Assembly: GCA_002861585.1 (NCBI GenBank)
Contig: PJQJ01000015.1
Coordinates: forward strand, 20,774-29,569
Direction of reading: 5' to 3'
Length of the DNA: 8,796 nt
Origin: Candidatus Saccharimonadota bacterium
GTDB taxonomy: Bacteria; Patescibacteriota; Saccharimonadia; Saccharimonadales; Saccharimonadaceae
Every line of letters starts with the position of its first letter. Within the stretch, counting starts at the first letter, position 1. Made by a program: the position numbers and the translations under genes. Below, piece by piece: positions 1 through 4,742 of the stretch. Below the pieces are notes generated by a model. It made no database searches. It saw only the letters and a list, made by a program, of their open reading frames with translations, and had not been told where the DNA came from.

Positions 1-543
1 CAGAACGACATTCTTATACTTTATCCTCACGAGAAGAAGTAAAAATCCTATGATGGCAATTGCGATCATAATAAGCGGATTCATCTGCTGAGCTATTATA
101 AAAGGAACGTGAACGACGCCAAAGGCGACTATATTTAACACTGCTGCAACCACAAGATTATCCGTGTACTGCAGACTCCTTTGCCATATGTATCCTCGAA
201 AAATCAACTCTTCAATAGGTCCAGTAAAAGACTGTCGCAGTAAGTTATTAGCGACTAACGTACTGTTAAAATCATTTTGAACCAGAGCGAACAGCGTGGC
301 TGCTGTAATAAGGGTCAGCCCTACCGCTAGCTGTCGGTGTGGAGCTCTACATAGCTGCAGGAGTTTAGGCTCAATAAAAATAAACGGCAATGCAAGGACC
401 ACGTAAAACAACACCTGAACGATCGTGGCGATCCATTGATCGTGTAGAATGGGAAAAATGAAAAACTGAGCAATAGCGCCCAGTACTAGCACGTATGTTG
501 TTGCACCAATAATAGATGCGAGACTTCTTGACCTTGGTGACAT
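1..543 (-). CDS. CPBP-family intramembrane metalloprotease (3' end off the window)
   Basis: I translated this from the sequence; the frame is open from the ATG at 543 to the window edge (181 codons), so the C-terminus is missing. Hydrophobic stretches lie at about residues 9-30, 38-57, 72-89, 130-150 and 157-172, as in a multi-pass membrane protein. Residues 111-116 read EELIFR (motif 1, EExxxR) and 141-145 read FGVVH (motif 2, FxxxH); these are the metal-binding motifs of the CPBP (Abi, Rce1-like) family. The third motif would lie just past the edge. Family members are CAAX-type prenyl proteases or, in bacteria, bacteriocin immunity or maturation proteins; the substrate cannot be told here. 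The ATG at 543 was chosen because the upstream ATG at 551 is out of frame and soon stops. An extended -10 predicts a transcript starting exactly at this ATG, and no Shine-Dalgarno is positioned to serve it. The gene diverges from the proS leader. Confidence 0.85.
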   Translation of the reverse strand, partial: MSPRSRSLASIIGATTYVLVLGAIAQFFIFPILHDQWIATIVQVLFYVVLALPFIFIEPKLLQLCRAPHRQLAVGLTLITAATLFALVQNDFNSTLVANNLLRQSFTGPIEELIFRGYIWQRSLQYTDNLVVAAVLNIVAFGVVHVPFIIAQQMNPLIMIAIAIIGFLLLLVRIKYKNVVL

Positions 544-549
544 AGTTTC

Positions 550-558
550 ATAATAGCA
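550..558 (-). promoter_or_regulatory. Extended -10 promoter of the CPBP gene, leaderless start
   Basis: On the minus strand the sequence reads TGCTATTAT, an extended -10 (TGn plus TATTAT). The hexamer ends at 550, so a start seven bases later falls on 543, the A of the ATG. No convincing -35 is visible. The transcript would have no 5' UTR. Confidence 0.5.
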
Positions 559-568
559 AAAGAACTTC

Positions 569-640
569 CTAAGAAGTCTTTTGAACTGTCCTACCTTGGG
601 GCCGCACGGTTGATAATGTTAGAACCGCGGCACTTCTTAG
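569..640. other. Long imperfect hairpin in the divergent intergenic region
   Basis: CTAAGAAGT (569-577) is the exact reverse complement of ACTTCTTAG (632-640). Directly inside the right arm, GCCG (601-604) pairs with CGGC (628-631). After a 2-nt CA bulge, CGGTT (607-611) pairs with AACCG (623-627), leaving an 11-nt loop. The left side keeps an unpaired 23-nt stretch (578-600), so the fold is two stems of 9 bp each separated by a one-sided internal loop. No T run follows on either strand, so it is not an intrinsic terminator. It lies upstream of the CPBP start and of the proS promoter. If the start site at 543 is right, it lies outside both transcripts and would act as DNA or as a separate RNA. 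It matches no riboswitch that I recognise. Confidence 0.4.
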
Positions 641-670
641 TTATCCCATTACATTAGTAGTACCTATCCA

Positions 671-698
671 TTGACAAATACAAACCAAAATATACAAT
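671..698 (+). promoter_or_regulatory. Sigma-70-type promoter of the proS leader
   Basis: A perfect TTGACA (671-676), a 16-nt spacer and TACAAT (693-698, 5 of 6 to consensus). The predicted start is 705-706, at or next to the ATG of a short ORF at 706. It is the only promoter in the window with a consensus -35. The transcript would carry a leader of about 200 nt before proS. Confidence 0.65.
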
Positions 699-705
699 GA
701 AATTT

Positions 706-774
706 ATGAGCTACAAAAGCAAATTCGTTATTATAACTCCCCCCACCCCCATAGACTCCCGGAGGCTTTGTTAG
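706..774 (+). CDS. Putative proline-codon leader peptide upstream of proS
   Basis: A 22-codon ORF (ATG at 706, TAG at 772-774) starts at the predicted transcription start of the proS promoter, so it would be translated from a leaderless transcript; no Shine-Dalgarno is present. Codons 11-15 read ACT CCC CCC ACC CCC (Thr-Pro-Pro-Thr-Pro). The last codons run through the left arm (758-766) of the terminator-like hairpin. Pro is the substrate of the downstream enzyme, which is the signature of ribosome-mediated attenuation as in trp, his and ilv leaders. All three Pro codons are CCC, whereas none of the 18 Pro codons in proS is. A Pro-Pro pair is also an intrinsically slow, EF-P-dependent site. 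An in-frame ATG at 697 overlaps the -10 and should not be transcribed. Translation is unproven, and a chance C-rich tract is the main alternative. Confidence 0.55.
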   Translation: MSYKSKFVIITPPTPIDSRRLC

Positions 775-834
775 TTTTTCAATTATGTAAGAGATGAATC
801 AGTGCAAGGCGGCCTCCGGGTCGTCTTTTTTCTT
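758..834 (+). terminator. Attenuator-like terminator in the proS leader
   Basis: CCCGGAGGC (758-766) pairs perfectly with GCCTCCGGG (812-820). Four further pairs (TTTG 767-770 with CAAG 805-808, one G-U) form inside after a 3-nt bulge. The 34-nt loop is A/T-rich. A T-rich tail with TTTTTT follows (826-831). On the minus strand no T run follows, so the signal works in the direction of proS, and no upstream + gene needs terminating. It therefore sits inside the proS 5' leader, about 70 nt before the gene. The left arm contains GGAGG and the right arm CCTCC. I could not see a clear mutually exclusive antiterminator, so the direction of control is open. Confidence 0.55.
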
Positions 835-873
835 GCGTTGGTTTAATCCTGCCGTATTTGAGTGCACGGTAAA

Positions 874-881
874 TGTATAAT
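874..881 (+). promoter_or_regulatory. Possible second, attenuator-independent proS promoter
   Basis: A perfect TATAAT (876-881) with TG immediately before it lies downstream of the attenuator-like hairpin. A start near 888 would give a 15-nt leader to the proS ATG. No -35 is visible at 16-18 nt. If used, it would supply basal proS expression that bypasses the hairpin. Confidence 0.3.
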
Positions 882-902
882 TAAGTAGAAAGTGAAAATG
901 CA

Positions 903-2321
903 ATGACAAAGAACCTACTCCCTAATAAAACCGATGATCCTTCAGAATGGTACATACGGGTTATTCAGCTAGCCGAGCTTGCAGATTACGGGCCTTCTAA
1001 AGGCACTATGATAATGCGTCCTTACAGTTATGCAATATGGGAGTATATTCAAAAGGCTTTTGACAATATGATCAAAGAGTATGGTGTTGAGAACGCATAC
1101 TTCCCTTTATTCATTCCAATGTCCTACCTCGAAAGAGAAGCTAGCCACGTAGAGGGTTTTGCGCCTGAACTAGCTGTTGTTACGCATGGTGGTGGCCAAA
1201 AGCTAGAAGAAGCACTAGTTGTTCGACCTACTAGTGAAACCATCATAAATGCTTCGTTTACCAAGTGGGTGCAAAGCCACCGCGATTTACCAATCATGCT
1301 AAATCAATGGTGCAATGCGGTACGGTGGGAAAAACGAACTTTACCATTCCTCCGTACTAGCGAATTCTTGTGGCAAGAAGGTCACACCGTTCACGCCACA
1401 CACGAAGAAGCGATTTCAATGCAGCGATACGCATTGGATTCGTACGCCAAACTGTATCGTGAGTATTTTGCCCTTGATGGGTATATAGGCCGTAAGTCAA
1501 AGCTGGAAACCTTTGCAGGTGCCGATGAGACGTTAACCTATGAGACGATGCTGCCAAGCGGCAAAGCGTTACAAAGCTGCACTTCGCATGACTTGGGTCA
1601 AAACTTTGCCAAAGCTTTTGATACCCAGTTTCAGGATGAAAACGGCGACAATCAGTACGTATGGCAGACAAGTTGGGGTTTATCAACGCGTTCTATTGGC
1701 GGACTAATAATGGGGCATGGTGATAATAATGGATTAGTTCTGCCGCCACGTCTTGCGCCAACTCAGGTGGTAATAGTTCCTATAAATCTAAAAGAAACGA
1801 CCAGAGAGTACGTAAAGACACTTGAGAAGCAAATGAGAACTGCTGGCATAAGAACCAAATCTGATATGCGAGATGATGAACGATTTGGTTACAAACTGAA
1901 CAAGTGGGAGGTCAAAGGCGTACCGCTCATCGTTAAAGTGGGTGATAATGAAGTAGCTGCAAACAAGGCCACCATCAAACGACGTGATAATTCTCAAGAG
2001 ACTATCGTCGATTTAGCTAATGTAGAATCGGAAGTAAGGCAACTACTTGAAAATGTTCAGTCATCGTTACTAGCTAATTCTCGACGTGTGCGGGATGAAA
2101 ATACTAGAGAAGCGAGTAACTATGAAGAGATGAAACAAATACTCGCTGACCATAAGGGTTTCGTTAAAGTTTATTGGAATGATAATCCAAAGATCGAAGC
2201 AAAAATTAAGGAAGAGACCAAAGCTGTTAGTAGGTGCTGCATCGAAGAAAACGCCCAAGGGACTGATTTTTATACTGGAGAACCAGCATCTGAGATTTGG
2301 TTATTTGCACAGAGCTATTAG
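903..2321 (+). CDS. proS: Prolyl-tRNA synthetase, archaeal/eukaryotic-type (ProS type 3)
   Basis: Charges tRNA-Pro with proline in the cytoplasm. The 472-residue length and the order of parts fit the short archaeal/eukaryotic-type enzyme, which lacks the editing insertion of the long bacterial type. Visible parts: class II motif 1 region around residues 66-83, the RPTSE loop (108-112), motif 2 (about 137-155, with VRWEKR and LRTSEF), WQEGHTVH (157-164), and motif 3 (about 264-286, GGLIMGHGDNNG then PPRLAP). An anticodon-binding domain follows (about 287-390), then the C-terminal extension ending in Tyr472, typical of this type. In the extension only a Cys pair (445-446) remains where relatives carry a zinc-binding Cys set, so metal binding is probably lost. 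The ATG at 903 has only a weak purine-rich stretch before it; an overlapping ATG CAA TGA at 898-906 is out of frame. It is preceded by a leader with an attenuator-like hairpin. Confidence 0.96.
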   Translation: MTKNLLPNKTDDPSEWYIRVIQLAELADYGPSKGTMIMRPYSYAIWEYIQKAFDNMIKEYGVENAYFPLFIPMSYLEREASHVEGFAPELAVVTHGGGQKLEEALVVRPTSETIINASFTKWVQSHRDLPIMLNQWCNAVRWEKRTLPFLRTSEFLWQEGHTVHATHEEAISMQRYALDSYAKLYREYFALDGYIGRKSKLETFAGADETLTYETMLPSGKALQSCTSHDLGQNFAKAFDTQFQDENGDNQYVWQTSWGLSTRSIGGLIMGHGDNNGLVLPPRLAPTQVVIVPINLKETTREYVKTLEKQMRTAGIRTKSDMRDDERFGYKLNKWEVKGVPLIVKVGDNEVAANKATIKRRDNSQETIVDLANVESEVRQLLENVQSSLLANSRRVRDENTREASNYEEMKQILADHKGFVKVYWNDNPKIEAKIKEETKAVSRCCIEENAQGTDFYTGEPASEIWLFAQSY

Positions 2322-2416
2322 TCGTTTATTCAATTAGCGTAAGTACGATACAACAAGACAGAGTTGGTGGTTCTAACTCACAATCTAGGGTTGAAACTGC
2401 GACTTCTGTCAAAGTT

Positions 2417-2439
2417 CTTGGGGCGAATGACGGGGCTTG
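2417..2439 (-). repeat. Direct partial copy of the tRNA-His 3' end
   Basis: The 23 nt here match 2587-2609 with one mismatch. That stretch covers the 3' half of the T-arm, the 3' acceptor strand, the discriminator and CCA of tRNA-His. The orientation is the same and the copies are 170 nt apart. The rest of a tRNA is not recognisable next to it, so this is a fragment, not a gene. Such copies can be an attachment-site remnant left by an element that used the tRNA, or a local duplication. Confidence 0.6.
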
Positions 2440-2488
2440 CATGTCCTGCTCCTAAATAGCTAAAGCTATGTTCGTCGGCCAAGCATCG

Positions 2489-2518
2489 AAAACAGCACGC
2501 CAAGACCTTGGCGTGCTG
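2489..2518 (-). terminator. Second intrinsic terminator downstream of tRNA-His
   Basis: An 11-bp perfect stem, CAGCACGCCAA (2493-2503) with TTGGCGTGCTG (2508-2518), with a 4-nt loop. On the minus strand TTTT (2492-2489) follows directly. On the plus strand no T run follows, so it serves minus-strand transcripts, as a backup behind the first tRNA-His terminator and facing the converging proS. Confidence 0.6.
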
Positions 2519-2524
2519 CCCTCT

Positions 2525-2539
2525 TGGGTTCAAGCCCCA
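2525..2539 (+). repeat. Inverted copy of the tRNA-His T-arm
   Basis: The 15 nt TGGGTTCAAGCCCCA are the exact reverse complement of 2601-2615, the T-arm of tRNA-His. With the terminator stem between them, the whole stretch 2525-2615 can fold into one nested inverted repeat, so a readthrough transcript could pair with its own tRNA T-arm. No other tRNA part is visible around this copy. Confidence 0.6.
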
Positions 2540-2540
2540 C

Positions 2541-2592
2541 AAAATAAAGCCCAAGATAAAACCCGGGCATAAAACCCGGGTCTTATCTTGGG
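2541..2592 (-). terminator. tRNA-His terminator whose stem includes the tRNA 3' end
   Basis: CCCAAGATAAAACCCGGG (2550-2567) pairs with CCCGGGTCTTATCTTGGG (2575-2592) at 17 of 18 positions around a 7-nt loop. On the minus strand the stem is followed by CTTTATTTT (2549-2541), a U-rich tail. The 5' arm of the minus-strand hairpin begins exactly at the discriminator base of tRNA-His (2592) and includes CCA (2591-2589), so terminator and mature tRNA 3' end share bases. Confidence 0.7.
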
Positions 2593-2666
2593 GCGAATGA
2601 TGGGGCTTGAACCCACGGCCTCCGGTGCCACAAACCAGCGCTCTAACCAACTGAGCTACATCCGCC
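2589..2666 (-). tRNA. trnH: tRNA-His (anticodon GTG)
   Basis: A full cloverleaf on the minus strand. The extra G-1 (2666) faces discriminator C73 (2592), the identity pair of tRNA-His. The acceptor is GCGGATG/CATTCGC with one G-U pair. The D-stem is GCTC/GAGC, and the anticodon stem CTGGT/ACCGG carries loop TTGTGGC, giving GTG. The variable loop is 5 nt and the T-arm is GTGGG TTCAAGC CCCAT. CCA is encoded (2591-2589). An extended -10 lies just upstream and a strong terminator overlaps the 3' end. The gene stands alone on the minus strand, facing proS. Confidence 0.95.
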
Positions 2667-2684
2667 AAAAACCGAACAGGGGTT

Positions 2685-2693
2685 ATTCTAGCA
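2685..2693 (-). promoter_or_regulatory. Extended -10 promoter of tRNA-His
   Basis: The minus strand reads TGCTAGAAT. The predicted start is near 2678, 12 nt before G-1 of tRNA-His. No -35 of note is seen. It lies in the 61-nt gap behind the VanZ-like gene. Confidence 0.5.
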
Positions 2694-2727
2694 TAGTTTT
2701 ATCACTTGCGGAAGTCTTGCGGCTAAC

Positions 2728-3270
2728 TTACCGAGAGAATAGTCGCCCTAATCGACCAAATATTGACCGCGGTTTTTCATCTTTGACAAATAGTCTTATG
2801 AGCGCCCAACCAATAAGAGCACCAGTGGTGTTTGCTACAAAATCACGCCACGTATCCATTCGGTCCAGACTCTTCGGCCCATAGCCTAGGAGATCTAGAG
2901 CAAACTCCGCTAATTCATTAAGGACTCCAAGCATCGATACCAGGGCAAACAGGGCGAGAAGATCGATTGCCAGCGGAAGGCGCACCTGCAGCGATCGAAC
3001 GCCGTACGCATACAACAAGGATGAAACAACTCCTCCGCCAGCAGCATGAAGAACGAAATTAGTAGTCATATTTTCATTTGAAAAATAGATGGCAATAGCA
3101 GCAAGCAGCACTACTACAGCAGCTGCCAACCAGCGATATGATGCTAACGTTACCCCCTTGATGCCAAGCTGAGCAGCAAGAAAGTGCACGGCAACTGGTG
3201 GTACGAAGAAAACGACAAGAGCCATAACAACTAGGTAGATCATAGGTACATAGTAACGAAAATAAAGCAA
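2728..3270 (-). CDS. VanZ/YjdF-like integral membrane protein
   Basis: A 180-residue protein with about five hydrophobic segments (roughly 10-33, 44-63, 72-90, 98-118, 142-162) and a short basic cytoplasmic tail (163-180). Polar residues in and next to the membrane, H75 followed by a Gly run, N118-E119...E122, and D139-T-W-R-D143 with N147-T-T-G150, resemble the pattern of VanZ-like and YjdF/DUF2238 small membrane proteins. The biochemical role of these families is mostly unknown; VanZ itself gives teicoplanin resistance. The start is the TTG at 3270 because AGGTG lies at Shine-Dalgarno distance before it; an in-frame ATG at 3243 is the alternative. It lies 106 nt behind the CHAP hydrolase on the same strand with no clear promoter between, so the two are probably co-transcribed. 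The family call is by motif impression only. Confidence 0.75.
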   Translation of the reverse strand: MLYFRYYVPMIYLVVMALVVFFVPPVAVHFLAAQLGIKGVTLASYRWLAAAVVVLLAAIAIYFSNENMTTNFVLHAAGGGVVSSLLYAYGVRSLQVRLPLAIDLLALFALVSMLGVLNELAEFALDLLGYGPKSLDRMDTWRDFVANTTGALIGWALIRLFVKDEKPRSIFGRLGRLFSR

Positions 3271-3376
3271 CTTTGCACCTAAACTTTTTCACTCATGCCC
3301 ATTTTTTGTTGCAACCGTACTAGTGGTGTCGGCGCCGCCCACCCATGTTTGAGAGAAAGCACCATTACAGTGGCTA

Positions 3377-4381
3377 CTACATTCTTCCCCAACCAATAAT
3401 GTCTGTGTCCTGCCGATAGTTTGGATACTCTTTTTGCACGACTGCATTATGGCGATTACCCTCGATAGTATATAGGGTTGAACCCTCCACTCTCTCAACA
3501 ATACCCACATGATTACCGGTGCTGCGATTACTGTCTCCAAACCAGTTAAAGTTAATGACATCGCCTGGTTGCGGAGTATCACTTAGATCCGTGCGCTCGT
3601 GCCAGGTTCCATTTTTCTGCAGCCAGTGTTTTAGACTAATTGCCGCAGGCAGTTGCCAATCGTGAGCCCAGCCACCGCTAAAAGGCGTTCCGTGCTCGCG
3701 GTAAACCCAACTGATAAAATCGGCGCACCATGCTTCGTTTCTTCCTGTTGTATAGACTTCTATCCGCTCACCGCAGTTACAACCACTCACCTCCTCTTTT
3801 ACACCAATCTCCCTGCTGGCAATCTCGACAATACTGCCGCCAGGACCACTACTCGTGTTAGATGTAGCGCTCAGGACAGCCGTCGGTGCTGGCGTAAAGG
3901 ATTTCCATGTTTGCGGCCCAGCGATACCATCAACTGCTAAGTTGTTATCCTGCTGATACTGCTTAAGGTATTTTGCGGTTATAGGACCAAACTGGCCGTC
4001 AACTACAACATCATTACCGTAGTCTTGGTTTAGGTACCACTGCAGATGTTTTACACACGTACCACTGGCGCCCTGCTTTAGGACGGGCTGAGGCCAACAA
4101 TCATGAGGATTAACGACAGTCGATCCGGTATCATTATCTGTACCGTTCTGATCAGTCTTTTGTTCGGCTTTTTCCTCGTCCTGCTGCTTTGGTCCAACCT
4201 CTCCTTTAGGAGTCTTAACAACCGCTGGAGGAGCCTGCTCTTGAACTGGCGTTAGCGCAGTCTTTACGTATAGAGCGGTAGGGGTGATAAGCGCAACTGC
4301 AACAATGGCAGCAACAAAAGAGCTCCTCTTTCGATGGCTTGATACCCATTGTTTTACCGCTTTCAAATCTATCTTGCTCAT
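3377..4381 (-). CDS. Membrane-anchored peptidoglycan-binding CHAP hydrolase
   Basis: A 334-residue, probably extracytoplasmic cell-wall enzyme. The basic N-terminus (KxxxSSHRKR) leads into one membrane segment (about 21-43) without a clear cleavage site. A low-complexity linker rich in Gln, Glu and Lys follows (45-92). A PG_binding_1-type domain spans about 99-162 (LKQGASGTCVKHLQ ... VDGQFGPITAK ... DGIAGPQTWKSF). A Ser/Thr/Pro/Gly linker leads to a CHAP domain (about 183-334) with candidate catalytic Cys219 (AWCADF), His291 (GNHVGIV) and Glu307/Asn309 (TIEGN). Extra Cys at 95, 109, 201 and 203 could form disulfides. CHAP enzymes cut peptidoglycan as amidases or endopeptidases; which one cannot be told here. 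In an epibiont it could act on its own wall at division or on the host wall. The ATG at 4381 has only a weak ribosome site. Confidence 0.9.
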   Translation of the reverse strand: MSKIDLKAVKQWVSSHRKRSSFVAAIVAVALITPTALYVKTALTPVQEQAPPAVVKTPKGEVGPKQQDEEKAEQKTDQNGTDNDTGSTVVNPHDCWPQPVLKQGASGTCVKHLQWYLNQDYGNDVVVDGQFGPITAKYLKQYQQDNNLAVDGIAGPQTWKSFTPAPTAVLSATSNTSSGPGGSIVEIASREIGVKEEVSGCNCGERIEVYTTGRNEAWCADFISWVYREHGTPFSGGWAHDWQLPAAISLKHWLQKNGTWHERTDLSDTPQPGDVINFNWFGDSNRSTGNHVGIVERVEGSTLYTIEGNRHNAVVQKEYPNYRQDTDIIGWGRM

Positions 4382-4523
4382 AAAGAACTACTTGTCTAAT
4401 TATTGTTGATCTTGTTTGATCTACCACTTTACACCAATATCACCCAGGTGAGTATGGCAAAGCCAGTAGAAGATTTTAGACCGTACCCACGCACTAATAG
4501 GCCACCGGACTACTCATACTTAT

Positions 4524-4532
4524 ACTATAGCA
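4524..4532 (-). promoter_or_regulatory. Candidate extended -10 promoter of the CHAP gene
   Basis: The minus strand reads TGCTATAGT. The predicted start is near 4517, which would give a 136-nt 5' UTR to the ATG at 4381. That UTR contains an AGATCAA repeat (two copies 9-10 nt apart, about 4404-4420) and CACCCAGGTG (4442-4451, inverted). Nothing else is recognisable between 4382 and 4570. Confidence 0.35.
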
Positions 4533-4570
4533 AAAAGCAAAACAGCACGTGTACCGCCACCAACAACATT

Positions 4571-4593
4571 AAAAAACCGCCCTCACGGACGGC
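4571..4593 (-). terminator. Intrinsic terminator of tRNA-Arg
   Basis: On the minus strand GCCGTCC (4593-4587), loop GTGA, then GGGCGGT (4582-4576), with two G-U pairs, followed by a T run down to 4571. It sits 13 nt beyond the encoded CCA of tRNA-Arg and, unlike the other two tRNA terminators here, does not share bases with the tRNA. Confidence 0.8.
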
Positions 4594-4606
4594 TTTAAGT
4601 TTCGCA

Positions 4607-4683
4607 TGGTACCCCGGACTGGATTCGAACCAGTGGCCATAAGCTTAGAAGTCTCATGCTCTATCCATCTGAGCTACCGGGGC
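4607..4683 (-). tRNA. trnR: tRNA-Arg (anticodon TCT)
   Basis: A cloverleaf on the minus strand. The acceptor is GCCCCGG/CCGGGGT (first pair G-U). The D-arm is GCTC ... GAGC, and the anticodon arm TGAGA CTTCTAA GCTTA gives TCT, which reads AGA/AGG. The variable loop is 5 nt, the T-arm is ACTGG TTCGAAT CCAGT, the discriminator is A and CCA is encoded (4609-4607). Position 31-39 is an A-G mismatch, which opens the top of the anticodon stem. The gene diverges from the ATP-grasp gene. Confidence 0.95.
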
Positions 4684-4708
4684 ATGTATACAATGGTATC
4701 AATTTCAT

Positions 4709-4717
4709 CTTATAACA
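4709..4717 (-). promoter_or_regulatory. Extended -10 promoter of tRNA-Arg
   Basis: The minus strand reads TGTTATAAG. The predicted start is near 4702, giving a leader of about 19 nt before the tRNA. It lies next to the divergent promoter of the ATP-grasp gene, with the palindrome AAGCGCTT (4720-4727) between the two -10 elements. Confidence 0.4.
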
Positions 4718-4726
4718 TAAAGCGCT

Positions 4727-4735
4727 TGCTATAAT
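4727..4735 (+). promoter_or_regulatory. Extended -10 promoter of the ATP-grasp gene, leaderless start
   Basis: TGCTATAAT, with a perfect -10 hexamer at 4730-4735. A start seven bases later is 4742, one base before the ATG at 4743, so the mRNA would be essentially leaderless. No convincing -35 is seen. Confidence 0.55.
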
Positions 4736-4742
4736 AGAGCGG

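Noticed and set aside
596..616. GGGGCCGCACGGTTGAT resembling a tmRNA 5' end
   Set aside because: No tag-peptide reading frame or tRNA-like 3' end with matching acceptor follows downstream.
617..631. T-box-like sequence TAGAACCGCGG upstream of proS
   Set aside because: It resembles the T-box core TGGNACCGCG but breaks the TGGN part that pairs with the tRNA end, it does not overlap the terminator arm at 758-766, and it lies upstream of the predicted transcription start.
2340..2365. GAGTT/AACTC hairpin as proS terminator
   Set aside because: Only five base pairs, a nine-base loop and no following T run on the plus strand.
2378..2668. 96-codon minus-strand ORF
   Set aside because: It runs across tRNA-His, its terminators and the tRNA fragments; its translation is the familiar product of translating a tRNA gene and shows no domain.
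3300..3370. GC-rich partly palindromic stretch (GGCGCC core) between the CHAP and VanZ-like genes as a terminator
   Set aside because: The arms do not pair continuously and no T run follows on the minus strand.
3289..3582. 97-codon minus-strand ORF overlapping the CHAP gene
   Set aside because: It lies in another frame of the CHAP domain region, whose frame carries clear catalytic motifs; it has no recognisable domain.
4403..4642. 79-codon plus-strand ORF
   Set aside because: It crosses the tRNA-Arg terminator and ends inside the tRNA gene (antisense), with no ribosome site or domain.
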